Assembly (NCBI RefSeq): GCF_003071345.1
Contig: NZ_QCYK01000002.1
Location: 1,736,001 to 1,800,000 of the forward strand
From: Chitinophaga parva
Lineage (GTDB): Bacteria; Bacteroidota; Bacteroidia; Chitinophagales; Chitinophagaceae
Direction of reading: 5' to 3'
Length of the DNA stretch: 64,000 bases
Shown here: one piece after another, positions 8,781 through 17,063 of the stretch
How the letters are laid out: each line of letters starts with the position of its first letter
How positions within the stretch are numbered: the stretch's first letter is position 1
Made by a program: the position numbers and the translations under genes
Notes under the pieces: generated by a model
Seen by the model: only the letters and a program-made list of their open reading frames with translations
Databases searched by the model: none
Told to the model about the DNA's origin: nothing

Positions 8781-9365
8781 ATGTATAAATTCAGAATTCT
8801 TCACCCGTCCACGGTTACGCGTTTGCGCCTGCAACCGATGATGCATGGGCTGGTGGGGATTTTATTCCTGTTCAACGCGATTGGGGCTTACCACGAGCCG
8901 CATCCCAGCTATGCGATGAGCGGCTTTTTCCTGGTGTTGGGTTTGGTGAGTGTGGCGCTGCCGTTTGTGCTGCGCCGTTTCCGTAACTTTACGCAGGTGA
9001 ATACAATGGCCAGGGTGTTCCAGGCCTTTGCCTGTTTCTCCGGCAGCCTTTACTTCCTGTCGCACAGCAAACCGGATATCGCCGTGCTGCTGCTGGCGGT
9101 GGGCATCGGGGTAGCGTATGTGGGCTACGCAGAGCATAAGATCATGCAGCCTGCCTTTGCAAAGCTGGACATGACCGGCATTACACTGCCTACCACTTTC
9201 AGTGAAAAGCTGTTTCCCTGGACAGACCTGCAAAACGCGGTGGTCCGCAACGATCTTTTCACCGTGGATTTTAAAAACAACAAGATCCTGCAACTGGAAA
9301 TCCTGGATGATCTTCCCGCAACCGAGCGCGATACGATCAATGAGTATTGCCAGGGCAGGCTGTGA
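8781..9365 (+). CDS. Small membrane protein with C-terminal PH-like segment
   Basis: A 194-residue protein of no recognised family. Hydrophobic segments at about residues 19-36, 46-64, 81-94 and 99-113 suggest up to four membrane helices. The C-terminal 70 residues are soluble, with the WTDLQNAVVRNDLFTVDFKN pattern seen in bacterial PH-like domains of membrane proteins. It sits between the agmatinase-family gene (19 bases) and the radical SAM gene (12 bases), so the three are probably one transcript. Function unknown. Confidence 0.75.
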   Translation: MYKFRILHPSTVTRLRLQPMMHGLVGILFLFNAIGAYHEPHPSYAMSGFFLVLGLVSVALPFVLRRFRNFTQVNTMARVFQAFACFSGSLYFLSHSKPDIAVLLLAVGIGVAYVGYAEHKIMQPAFAKLDMTGITLPTTFSEKLFPWTDLQNAVVRNDLFTVDFKNNKILQLEILDDLPATERDTINEYCQGRL

Positions 9366-9377
9366 AAATAAATTGAT

Positions 9378-10664
9378 ATGACACCTTACATCCTCTATTC
9401 CGATGGCAATGGGAACATCTTTGAAGATACTTCCCTGCTTGTGACGGGCCGCGCCGGCTGGGATGCCTGGCCGATAGATGAATCGGAATGGATAGAACTG
9501 CCGGAAGGTGGTTCACTTTACGAGCTGCCGGGACGGCGCGGCATTGGCATTGATGCCAATACCGGCGATATGACCATCTGTGAGAAAGGCTGGGCCGTGG
9601 CGGCGTTCATTCCGCCGGCGCACACCGGTTCTTACATTGCGGCTTATGAAACGCTCCCGGACGCGCCTACCTTACCCCTGTTCTGCTATACGGCAGTAGG
9701 CTGGTGGGATGGCAAGTTCTATGTACCCGCGGTACGTATTGAAAATGATATCCGCCAGGAATGCGCCGGCTTTGACGATACCAAGGTGAAAGAAGGTGTG
9801 AAAACCTTAATGGAAGCCTATCCGCACAACCGCCTGGTACAGCACCTGGCGCAAAATTGTGCGCTCACCTATCATTGCCCCGCTGCCCGCAATTACTTCA
9901 TGGGCCGCTGGGAGTGCCCCATTCCTTCTTCTCCCGCGTGCAATGCTAATTGCATAGGCTGTATTTCTTTCCAGCCGGAAGAAGAGACCATCGTATCCAC
10001 CCAGGACCGCCTCCGCTTTAAACCCTCGGCTGAAGAGATCGTGGAGTACACCGTGCCCCACCTGGAGCAGGCGCCTTTCCCGATCGTGAGCTTCGGACAA
10101 GGCTGCGAAGGAGAGCCCCTCCTCATGTGGGAAACCATCGCCGAGTCTATTAAAGAGATCCGTAAGCACACGCCCAAAGGCAGCATTAATATCAACACCA
10201 ACGGCTCCAAACCAGACGCCGTGAAAGCCCTCTGCGAAGCAGGTCTCAACAGCATCCGCGTAAGCCTGAACTCCGCGCAGGAACGCTGGTACACGCCGTA
10301 CTACCGCCCCAATAATTACCAGTTTTCCGATATCGTGGAAAGCCTGAAGGTAGTGCGTTCCTATGGTGGCTGGACCTCTATCAACTACTTCGTATTCCCT
10401 GGCCTTACAGACAGTGTGGCCGAATACGAAGCCCTGCGCCAGCTTATCATAGATACAGACCTGAACATGATCCAGTGGCGCAATTTCAACATTGACCCGG
10501 ACTGGTACCTGGGCAAGTTAAACATCACCGATCCCGGTGAATGCCTGGGTATGAAACAGCTCATGGAGCTTATCCATGAAGAGTTTCCGAACGTAAGGTT
10601 TGGCTACTTCAACCCGCCGATGGAGCGCATCCTGGGCGATTATGAACAAGACTTTGCCCACTAA
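9378..10664 (+). CDS. Radical SAM protein with unusual N-terminal domain
   Basis: A 428-residue protein. The 4Fe-4S motif is CX3CX2C at Cys188, Cys192 and Cys195 (CNANCIGC), far from the N-terminus. Family features follow: FGQGCEGEP, INTNGSKPDAV, SLNSAQERWY and GLTDSVAEYEAL. These resemble the class that acts on peptides or cofactors and reads like pyruvate-formate-lyase-activase relatives. The first 180 residues are Trp/Tyr-rich and have no domain I recognise; they hold extra cysteines Cys161, Cys167 and Cys180 just before the cluster. Substrate unknown. It is last of a three-gene unit and ends at a strong terminator. Confidence 0.85.
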   Translation: MTPYILYSDGNGNIFEDTSLLVTGRAGWDAWPIDESEWIELPEGGSLYELPGRRGIGIDANTGDMTICEKGWAVAAFIPPAHTGSYIAAYETLPDAPTLPLFCYTAVGWWDGKFYVPAVRIENDIRQECAGFDDTKVKEGVKTLMEAYPHNRLVQHLAQNCALTYHCPAARNYFMGRWECPIPSSPACNANCIGCISFQPEEETIVSTQDRLRFKPSAEEIVEYTVPHLEQAPFPIVSFGQGCEGEPLLMWETIAESIKEIRKHTPKGSININTNGSKPDAVKALCEAGLNSIRVSLNSAQERWYTPYYRPNNYQFSDIVESLKVVRSYGGWTSINYFVFPGLTDSVAEYEALRQLIIDTDLNMIQWRNFNIDPDWYLGKLNITDPGECLGMKQLMELIHEEFPNVRFGYFNPPMERILGDYEQDFAH

Positions 10665-10674
10665 CTAACTGCAT

Positions 10675-10714
10675 AAAAAAGTGGCTGCCCTTCAACAAGG
10701 CAGCCACTTTTTTT
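10675..10714. terminator. Bidirectional terminator
   Basis: Nine-base perfect stem GTGGCTGCC (10681-10689) / GGCAGCCAC (10699-10707) flanked by six A residues on the left and seven T residues on the right. It serves both the radical SAM gene and the convergent DsbD-N fusion gene. Confidence 0.9.
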
Positions 10715-10728
10715 ATATGCAACAACAT

Positions 10729-12585
10729 CTATTCCACGGTTACATCCACCCACTTTGTTTGCGGCTGGAAGCACTTCTTATTATCACATACCTGGTAGTA
10801 TAACCCGCAGCGGATCACTTTACCCTTTTTCAGTTTCACGGCATCCACATCTGCGGTGAACGTTGCCTGGTCTTCATAAATGAACATTCCATCTTCAAAC
10901 GGCACGCCTGCACTGGTTTTCCACTCGGTGTCAAACGCAGTGCCCTTGGGGATCTCCAGCCTTTGCTCGGTAACAATGAAAGGGCTGGCTTCCGGCACCA
11001 GCGCATAGATATGCCATCCTTTTAAAATGGTGGCATTGATCACTACCTGCTTTTTGCCGGCCGCGCCATCGCGGAGCTGTGCCTTCACCAGCACGGGGTC
11101 TGCACGGTTAGGCGCCGCGGTTTCGGGGGTAGTGGCACTGGAAGTGGCCGCTGGTGCGGCATTCAGCGTGTTCACCATAAACTTGAATCCGCCCGCTTCT
11201 GTATAGAAGAAATGGGCTTTGTTTTCGGTGAGCCATTGGCGCCATTCCGGGGCCGTCTTAAAATTCTTCAACGTGTACCGGGTCAGTACCCGCATGGCCA
11301 GAGCCGTGTCCTTACTGCTTTCCAGGAGGGTTACGCATTTTTCGAGGATCTCCACCTTGCGGTTGGAGATTCCCAAAGACTGCGCATCCGTATCCAGTTG
11401 CAGGGAGTAGGCGCCGTCCGGATAAAAGTATTCGTAGTTATCGTGGTAATACTGGTGAATGCGTTTGGTGTCCGTGCCATATTTCGCAAACAATTCATCA
11501 CCGATGAAGCCCCTGATGTAGTCCTCAAATGATTGCACGGCGTTGGTAATGGGCATGTGCAGCATGGCTTCCCCGCTGCGGCCTATGTCTTTACCGGCGG
11601 CCTTTTCCGCGCGCAGGCTGTCCTGGAATTTCAGCAGGCGGGCATTGCCTTCCCGGCGGGAAATGATGGTTTTATTATACAGGTCTTTATCCGTGCGGTA
11701 CACCAGTTCGTCTATGCCGGTGCGGGTCACGGTTTGCACTTTTTCCATTTGCGCGTGCTGGTGGTCAAATTTTTTGATGTACACCACGGCGTTCACGAAC
11801 ACATCTTTTGCCTCGTCTGTCATGTAAGAAGGCGATGCCGAAAAGCCCCACATGAAGTAGTTGGCCTGCCGGCCTAAAGCCACGGCCTCCGCGTTTTTCA
11901 GGCATACACCGCCGGAGATCACTTCCGCGTCCGGTGAGTCGTTGAAACCTTCGCCGTGCGCCACCATCCCGATCACGTAGTTGCTGGCATTGGCGCTGCG
12001 CTTGATCACGTTCCACATGGGCATGGTCTTCGGGGTGGTAAGGCCTTCAAAGCCATTGAAAAAAGAAGCCGGCGTGGGGCGTGTTTCCAGCGTGAGGTGC
12101 ACGGCATTGGGCGTGCGGAAGATTTCGTGCCCGGTGCGGATGTTCAGTGCGTCGTTTTCCAGGCACTGGCAGTACCAGTCAAACTTGAGGCGCAGGGGCA
12201 TGCCTACATTGGGTGCCAATTGGTGCAGCAGCATGGTGGGCCGGTCAAAATCCGGGGGAATGTTCACCGGGCCCGCATCCAGGATGGTTACATCCGCCTG
12301 TTGGGAGACGGCCGTGGTGTAATCGTGCACGTCCATGACCTGTACGGCGTCAAAGCGCTGCTCCAGGAAGCTTTTAAAGTCGGCCATACGGTGCTGGTAC
12401 ACATCCGCCACCACGCCTTTGCCGGTGCTGTAAAGGGTTACATCAGCGGGCATGGGGCGTTGTGGATCGTAACCCACGTACAATACTTTTAAATGGATCT
12501 TGTGCGCACTGCTGTCGGCGCCCGCAGCAGCCATGGCAGCCGTTTGCAACAGGCAGCCGGCAGCAAGCAGAAGGTGTCTGATCAT
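10729..12585 (-). CDS. Secreted protein with C-terminal DsbD-N (disulfide corrector) domain
   Basis: A 618-residue protein with an N-terminal signal peptide (cleavage near AMAAAGA). Residues about 30-270 look like a ThuA/class-I-glutamine-amidotransferase-like fold (KVLYVGYDP, ADVTILDAGPV, YVIGMVAHGEG). A middle helical region (about 280-480) and an Ala/Thr-rich linker follow. The last 120 residues match the DsbD N-terminal domain: GWHIYAL, FED, and the Cys pair in YQVCDNKKCFQP (CX4C). DsbD-N receives electrons from the DsbD membrane domain, which is absent here. A periplasmic redox or folding role is inferred. The 5' leader has a hairpin and a direct repeat (12604-12650). Confidence 0.72.
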   Translation of the reverse strand: MIRHLLLAAGCLLQTAAMAAAGADSSAHKIHLKVLYVGYDPQRPMPADVTLYSTGKGVVADVYQHRMADFKSFLEQRFDAVQVMDVHDYTTAVSQQADVTILDAGPVNIPPDFDRPTMLLHQLAPNVGMPLRLKFDWYCQCLENDALNIRTGHEIFRTPNAVHLTLETRPTPASFFNGFEGLTTPKTMPMWNVIKRSANASNYVIGMVAHGEGFNDSPDAEVISGGVCLKNAEAVALGRQANYFMWGFSASPSYMTDEAKDVFVNAVVYIKKFDHQHAQMEKVQTVTRTGIDELVYRTDKDLYNKTIISRREGNARLLKFQDSLRAEKAAGKDIGRSGEAMLHMPITNAVQSFEDYIRGFIGDELFAKYGTDTKRIHQYYHDNYEYFYPDGAYSLQLDTDAQSLGISNRKVEILEKCVTLLESSKDTALAMRVLTRYTLKNFKTAPEWRQWLTENKAHFFYTEAGGFKFMVNTLNAAPAATSSATTPETAAPNRADPVLVKAQLRDGAAGKKQVVINATILKGWHIYALVPEASPFIVTEQRLEIPKGTAFDTEWKTSAGVPFEDGMFIYEDQATFTADVDAVKLKKGKVIRCGLYYQVCDNKKCFQPQTKWVDVTVE

Positions 12586-12603
12586 TACTTGGGAAGGGTT
12601 GTG

Positions 12604-12650
12604 CCGCGGTAAGCCCGCGGGGTTGGTTTAGAAAAATCGTGGTTGGTTTA
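12604..12650 (-). repeat. Hairpin plus 10-base direct repeat in the DsbD-N fusion leader
   Basis: CCGCGG-TAAGC-CCGCGG (12604-12620) is a six-base-pair hairpin 18 bases before the ATG on the minus strand. Next to it GGTTGGTTTA occurs twice (12621-12630 and 12641-12650), exactly 20 bases apart. The arrangement suits an operator or leader element. Confidence 0.5.
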
Positions 12651-12887
12651 CGGGCACTAATTAAGGGCATTTCCCCCGCGCTTGCAAGCCTGGTAACGAT
12701 ATTTAACAAATCCGTGAGAGAGTGCCCCGGAAATCAGGCCGCACGGAACATTTAAACTATTGAATGGCCGGATCACGGTTGGGTGGATGATATGCCCATG
12801 CACGGGCGGACGGCAGGCCACAATTAAGCGGGCCAATATGCGTTGTATGCAAGGCCATAAACCTGTGGCAATCTCCCAATTTATCAC

Positions 12888-12940
12888 TTCAACAATTTAA
12901 CAATCTGATCATCCGGCCGTCCAACATTCTAACAATAACC
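12888..12940. repeat. Degenerate AACAAT-type short repeats
   Basis: The stretch has AACAATTT (12891), AACAATCT (12899), AACATTCT (12923) and AACAATAA (12931), a loose octamer series directly upstream of the -7 box at 12943. Such series are frequent in Bacteroidota intergenic DNA; function unknown. Confidence 0.45.
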
Positions 12941-12942
12941 AT

Positions 12943-12950
12943 TAACTTTG
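12943..12950 (+). promoter_or_regulatory. -7 box for the TonB-like gene
   Basis: TAACTTTG matches TAnnTTTG and ends only four bases before the ATG at 12955, which implies a very short leader or leaderless mRNA if it is the true promoter. Confidence 0.4.
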
Positions 12951-12954
12951 GAAT

Positions 12955-13851
12955 ATGCAGACGATAGAACAAAATACCACCAAGAACCTCCAGGCAGCCG
13001 GTCTTACCGCGCTGGTGGTAGGTTTGATGTGCCTGATGTTCTGGTTATTACCCGGGTTGATTGCGCCCGCGCCCCTGCCTGACCAGGACCTGGGCATGGA
13101 AGTGAACCTCGGTAGTTCAGACCAGGGGATGGGGGATGAGCAGCCGCTCAATCCCAACCCGCCCAGCAATGCTCCTGCAACCGCAGCAGCGGTGCCCCAG
13201 AACGTGCCGCAGGATGCCGCCCGGAATACAACGCCGCCACAGGATATAGCCACCCAGGATGAAGAAGACGCACCCGAAGTGGCCAAGCCCGTAAAACCGG
13301 TAACCCCACCCAAGGAGCAGCCGAAAGACCTGGACCCCAAGCCGGAAAAAATAAAACATCCCAAACCCACGGAAGCCCCGCCCACACCCGCTCCTCCGGC
13401 TCCCAAGCCCAAGGCAGTGGCCACCGGCGGCACCTTTGCCACCAAGAACAGCGGCAATGGGGCAGACGGCAGCAATAATTCCAAAGGGGAGGGCAACACC
13501 GGCCAGCCTGGCGACCGTGGCGCGGCAGGCGGTAACCCTAACGGTGGCGCCTATACGGGTGGTGGCCTGGGCTCCGGCCAGTCAGACTTCCGCCTCAGTG
13601 GCCGCAGCCTGGTAGGGCGCCCCAGCGTTACTTATACCGGCAATGAAAGTGGTTATGTGGCGGTAAACATCAAGGTGGACCGGGATGGTAATGTAATAGA
13701 AGCCACCCACAGCCTGCGCGGCTCCACGCTGAATAATGCACAACTGATCAGCATTGCACTGGGTGCAGCCCGCCGCATTAAGTACAACGCCAGCCCTGAT
13801 GCGCCGGAAGTACAGTTTGGCAACATCCGTTTTTATTTCAAGGTAGAGTAG
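12955..13851 (+). CDS. TonB-like energy-transducer or cell-envelope linker protein
   Basis: A 298-residue protein with a short cytoplasmic start and a single membrane helix at about residues 15-37. A long Pro/Lys/Glu-rich then Gly/Asn-rich linker (about 50-205) follows. The C-terminal domain (about 215-298) has VNIKVDRDGNVIEATHS and AARRIKYNASPDAPEVQFGNIRFYF, the TonB-C pattern. TonB proteins carry proton-motive energy from ExbBD to outer-membrane receptors. No exbB/exbD or receptor gene is adjacent, so this is an orphan copy. The ATG at 12955 sits just after a -7 box. Confidence 0.75.
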   Translation: MQTIEQNTTKNLQAAGLTALVVGLMCLMFWLLPGLIAPAPLPDQDLGMEVNLGSSDQGMGDEQPLNPNPPSNAPATAAAVPQNVPQDAARNTTPPQDIATQDEEDAPEVAKPVKPVTPPKEQPKDLDPKPEKIKHPKPTEAPPTPAPPAPKPKAVATGGTFATKNSGNGADGSNNSKGEGNTGQPGDRGAAGGNPNGGAYTGGGLGSGQSDFRLSGRSLVGRPSVTYTGNESGYVAVNIKVDRDGNVIEATHSLRGSTLNNAQLISIALGAARRIKYNASPDAPEVQFGNIRFYFKVE

Positions 13852-13900
13852 TCAGTTACACGACATACTGCAACGGGCCGCTAGGCAACTGTGCCGGGCA

Positions 13901-13938
13901 AAAAAAAACGGCCCACCACGTAATAGCAGCGGACCGTT
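13901..13938 (-). terminator. Terminator of the thioredoxin-like gene
   Basis: Stem AACGGCCC (13907-13914) / GGACCGTT (13931-13938). The one mismatch is a G-U pair on the minus strand. The minus strand then runs into seven or more T residues (complement of 13898-13906). Confidence 0.75.
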
Positions 13939-13959
13939 CATGATACTAACACAACAAAA

Positions 13960-14502
13960 TTATTTCGCGGCCTGCTTAAAGCGCTCACCGATTGCGGTGA
14001 TCTCCTCAGCACTGCCTTTACCTGTCTTTTTGAGGATCTCTTTCAGTCTTTCCACTTCCGGGCCGGCCGTGGGACAGCCCATGTTATCGCCGGATTGCGG
14101 CAACCTGGAATCCGCCAGGATCTTGCCTTTGGGATCCATGATCACCCAGAACGGGATGCCGGATTCCTTACCATCGGTGAATTTATTCAGCATCGCTTCC
14201 GCGCCGGGATTTTCCAGGTTCTTTTTCTTGGGCGATTCTGCTACCGTGAGGTGCTCCAGTACATAGCTGCGGTCAAAGAAGGCCTTGCAGGCCGGGTCGG
14301 CAATGGCGGTGTCCATGGCGTGGCACCAATGGCACCAGGAGGCATGGAACATCAGCAATACATTTTTGTGTTCTTTGCCCGCTTTGGTTTGCGCGGCTTT
14401 CACTACATCTGCGGCGGCAGGAGCGGACGGCTGGTCCTGGGCCTGCACCTTGCCCGCAAGGGCCATGGCGCAGATGCCCAGCATCCATACAATACGTTTC
14501 AT
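13960..14502 (-). CDS. Secreted thioredoxin-fold protein with CHWC motif
   Basis: A 180-residue protein with a signal peptide ending near VQA-QDQ. The thioredoxin fold has the active site WCHWCH (CHWC), unlike the usual CGPC, and resembles the thioredoxin_7/DUF255 group (ASWCHWCHAMD, then GIPFWVIMDPKGKIL with the cis-Pro in GIPF). It should act in the periplasm as a thiol-disulfide oxidoreductase. It is single, flanked by its own terminator and by a divergent alpha/beta hydrolase gene. Substrate unknown. Confidence 0.8.
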   Translation of the reverse strand: MKRIVWMLGICAMALAGKVQAQDQPSAPAAADVVKAAQTKAGKEHKNVLLMFHASWCHWCHAMDTAIADPACKAFFDRSYVLEHLTVAESPKKKNLENPGAEAMLNKFTDGKESGIPFWVIMDPKGKILADSRLPQSGDNMGCPTAGPEVERLKEILKKTGKGSAEEITAIGERFKQAAK

Positions 14503-14716
14503 AATAGCTGGTTTTAACTGTTACTAAGATACGGAAACAGCTATATTCCGCGGACAAAGATGGGGGAGTGGTTGCAATGCAGGATGGAAGCACCGATCAT
14601 GATCACTGCGGCCGCAGTAAAAATCCCACGATTTAGTAATCCCGTTGCCTGCCTTTTTTGATATCTTTAACGCCGATGCATTACCCCGGATTATCACCTG
14701 CTAAATTTTGCCTGTT

Positions 14717-15724
14717 ATGCCAATATGGCTCCGTGTTGTAGTATCCCTTGTTGTGATCCTGGCAGTAATTTACCTGTTGGGACCGTGCCCTGCGCACCCG
14801 GCGTATGAAACAGACCTTCCCGTTGTGCCCCAGGAACCGGGGGCACTGGTCCGTTACATCCACCAGAAGGAAAGCCAGCACCGGCTCAAGCCGGATAACC
14901 AGGCCCGCATTGTCTGGTGCCATGACAGCCTGCAGGAAAAAACGGAATATAGCATCGTATACCTCCACGGCTTCTCCGCCAGCCAGGAAGAAGGCGACCC
15001 GGTACACCGCCGTATGGCCGCCCGGTACGGGTGCAACCTGTACCTGAGCCGCCTGGACGGCCATGGCCTGGATACCTCCGAGCCCCTGATGAATATGACC
15101 GTCACCGGCCTGTGGAACGATGCCAAGGAAGCCCTCCAGATCGGGAAGGCACTGGGCAAAAAGGTAATCCTGGTGGGCACTTCCACCGGCGGCACCCTGG
15201 CCCTGAAACTGGCCGCCGCCTTTCCGCAGGACGTTTATGCCGTGATCACCCTCAGCCCGAATGTAGAGATCAACCAGCCCCTGGCCTTCCTGGCCAACAA
15301 TCACTGGGGCCTTCAACTGGCCCGCATCGTAAAACAGGGCGATTGTAATATTTCCCCCGCCCGCAATGACCTGCAGGCCCGTTACTGGTATACCAGATAC
15401 CGCCTGGAGGCCGTAGCACAGCTCCAGGAGCTGCTGGAAACAAGCATGACCCGGGAAACCTTTGAGGAGATTCATCAACCCGCTCTTGTATTATATTATT
15501 ACAAGAACGAAAAAGAACAGGACCCCACCGTGCGGGTGAGCGCCATCTTGCGTATGAGCCAGGAGCTGGGCACGCCGGACAGCCTGAAACAGCTGGCAGA
15601 CATCCCCAACGCCGGCGCCCACGTGATGGGCTGCGCCCTTACCAGCAAGGACATACCTACTGTGGAGGCTAACATCGACCGGTTTATGGAAAACAAGCTG
15701 CACCTGCGTCCTTTAGAAAATTAA
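14717..15724 (+). CDS. Membrane-anchored alpha/beta hydrolase
   Basis: A 335-residue protein. One N-terminal hydrophobic helix (about 3-20) is followed by an alpha/beta-hydrolase domain: YLHGFSASQEEGDP (oxyanion loop), nucleophile Ser in GTSTGG, and a late His in NAGAHVMGC. It resembles serine aminopeptidase S33 / monoacylglycerol lipase-like enzymes. It probably acts on an ester or peptide at the outer face of the inner membrane; the substrate is not readable. ATG 14717 is preferred over the in-frame TTG at 14708. A -7-like TATCTTTA lies at 14662-14669. Confidence 0.8.
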   Translation: MPIWLRVVVSLVVILAVIYLLGPCPAHPAYETDLPVVPQEPGALVRYIHQKESQHRLKPDNQARIVWCHDSLQEKTEYSIVYLHGFSASQEEGDPVHRRMAARYGCNLYLSRLDGHGLDTSEPLMNMTVTGLWNDAKEALQIGKALGKKVILVGTSTGGTLALKLAAAFPQDVYAVITLSPNVEINQPLAFLANNHWGLQLARIVKQGDCNISPARNDLQARYWYTRYRLEAVAQLQELLETSMTRETFEEIHQPALVLYYYKNEKEQDPTVRVSAILRMSQELGTPDSLKQLADIPNAGAHVMGCALTSKDIPTVEANIDRFMENKLHLRPLEN

Positions 15725-15825
15725 AGGCCGAACCGCATACCGGTGTAACGAACGGCTGCGTTTATACGTTGGAAAATGCAATGTAAGTTTAATGCCGCCG
15801 GGAGAGGGGATTTGCCGATTTATAT

Positions 15826-15833
15826 TAACTTTG
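15826..15833 (+). promoter_or_regulatory. -7 box for the DUF4294 operon
   Basis: TAACTTTG matches TAnnTTTG and ends four bases before the ATG at 15838, the same short arrangement as before the TonB-like gene at 12955. Confidence 0.4.
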
Positions 15834-15837
15834 GAGT

Positions 15838-16449
15838 ATGCGCTATTTCTCACACATAACCCTTCTGCTGGTACTCATTTTTGGGGGTAGCAGCGCGTTA
15901 GCCCAACAGCGCACCGCCACCGATACCATCCCGCTGCCAACAGTGATGTATAACGGGGAATTGATCCCCGCCATTACCCTGCCCTTCACAGAAGTGGTAG
16001 ACCGCCTGCCACGCCGCCTGGTAAAGGAGCATGCCCGCTGGACCCGCCTCCGCAATGCCGTATACGTAACGTATCCATACGCCCTTACCGCTGCCGCCCT
16101 GCTCAAGGACGTGAACGGCAAACTGGCATCCCTGCCGGACAAACGCGCCCGCAAGGAATTCCTGGCCAGCAAGGAAAAGGAGATGAAAGAGAAGTTTGGC
16201 AACAAACTGGAAGACCTGAGCGTGTACCAGGGAAAAGTGCTGATGAAGCTCATCAACCGCCAGACCGGCGAGAATTGCTATGATATTATCAAAGAACTGA
16301 AAGGAGGCTTCAACGCCCGTGTGTGGCAAACAGTGGCCTTCTTTGTAGGGGGCGATCTGAAGACGGAATACGATATCCAGGAAGACCGCGATATTGAAAT
16401 GATTGTCCAGGAAATAGAAGTTTACCATTCCCTGAAAGCATATAACTAA
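15838..16449 (+). CDS. DUF4294-type secreted protein
   Basis: A 203-residue protein with a signal peptide (cleavage near ALAQQ). The mature part has the DUF4294 pattern: a short strand region (VMYNGELIPAITLPFTEV), a basic helix (RRLVKEHARWTRLRNAVYVTYPYA), then charged helices and LIDRQTG-like LINRQTGENCYDIIK. The family is restricted to Bacteroidota and has no known function. It starts a three-gene plus-strand run with the plug-like protein (14 bases on) and the secreted protein at 17064. Confidence 0.82.
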   Translation: MRYFSHITLLLVLIFGGSSALAQQRTATDTIPLPTVMYNGELIPAITLPFTEVVDRLPRRLVKEHARWTRLRNAVYVTYPYALTAAALLKDVNGKLASLPDKRARKEFLASKEKEMKEKFGNKLEDLSVYQGKVLMKLINRQTGENCYDIIKELKGGFNARVWQTVAFFVGGDLKTEYDIQEDRDIEMIVQEIEVYHSLKAYN

Positions 16450-16463
16450 AACTTGTTCATGTG

Positions 16464-17015
16464 ATGAAACGGATGGTAATGATAGCAGCCTGCATGGCTG
16501 CCAGCTTTAGCGCAAAAGCCCAGACGGGGCTGGACAGCATCAGTGCTGACCTGCCCGGCGATAGTACTTTTTACGTGGTAGACAGCGTAGCCGTAGGCAT
16601 AGGGGCCATGCAGGACCTGAGCCCGGAAAAGATCGCTTCTATTTCTGTGGTATCCGGCCCGGGCATCGTGCGTAAATACGGGGACAGGGCCGCCAATGGC
16701 GTGATCTATATCGAGACCAAAGCCTTTGCCCGCAAACATTACACCGCTTTGTTCTCTAACCGCTCCGCTGCTTACAGGAAATTGCTCAACGACAATAAAG
16801 GCGACGACACCCGCTTTGCCTACATCCTCAACGGCCGGGTGCTGGCCATCAATCCGGAAGGGGAGCTTTCTGCCATTAAAGACAATGACCTGCGCGCTAT
16901 TTCCGTAATGCCCGGCAAAGACCTGGAGCGCGTATATGGCGTAAAGGGCAAAGCTGCCGGGGTGCTGATCACCACGGGGTCCGTAGCTTCCGGCGATGGG
17001 GCTTATGCGCGGTAG
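16464..17015 (+). CDS. Secreted protein made of two TonB-receptor-plug-like repeats
   Basis: A 183-residue protein with a signal peptide (cleavage near SAKAQ). Two halves repeat the end of a TonB-dependent-receptor plug domain. In the first (about 36-86) LSPEKIASISVV leads to YGDRAANGVIYIET. In the second (about 118-171) IKDNDLRAISVM leads to YGVKGKAAGVLITT. Each copy matches the receptor signature in which an ISxV strand is followed by YG..A.GV..I.T. There is no barrel. The ATG at 16464 is preferred over the in-frame GTG at 16461. It lies between the DUF4294 gene and another secreted protein; a partner or decoy role at the outer membrane is only inference. Confidence 0.7.
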   Translation: MKRMVMIAACMAASFSAKAQTGLDSISADLPGDSTFYVVDSVAVGIGAMQDLSPEKIASISVVSGPGIVRKYGDRAANGVIYIETKAFARKHYTALFSNRSAAYRKLLNDNKGDDTRFAYILNGRVLAINPEGELSAIKDNDLRAISVMPGKDLERVYGVKGKAAGVLITTGSVASGDGAYAR

Positions 17016-17063
17016 TAGCCCTGGCAGATCCCTATCTTTATCCCATCATAAAAACCGCCCGTT

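Larger units (their letters stand above)
12586..12954. other. Divergent intergenic region, DsbD-N fusion / TonB-like gene
   Basis: It holds the hairpin and direct repeat at 12604-12650, AT-rich AACAATTT-like degenerate repeats at 12888-12940, and a -7 box for the TonB-like gene (12943-12950). No gene is evident. Confidence 0.6.
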
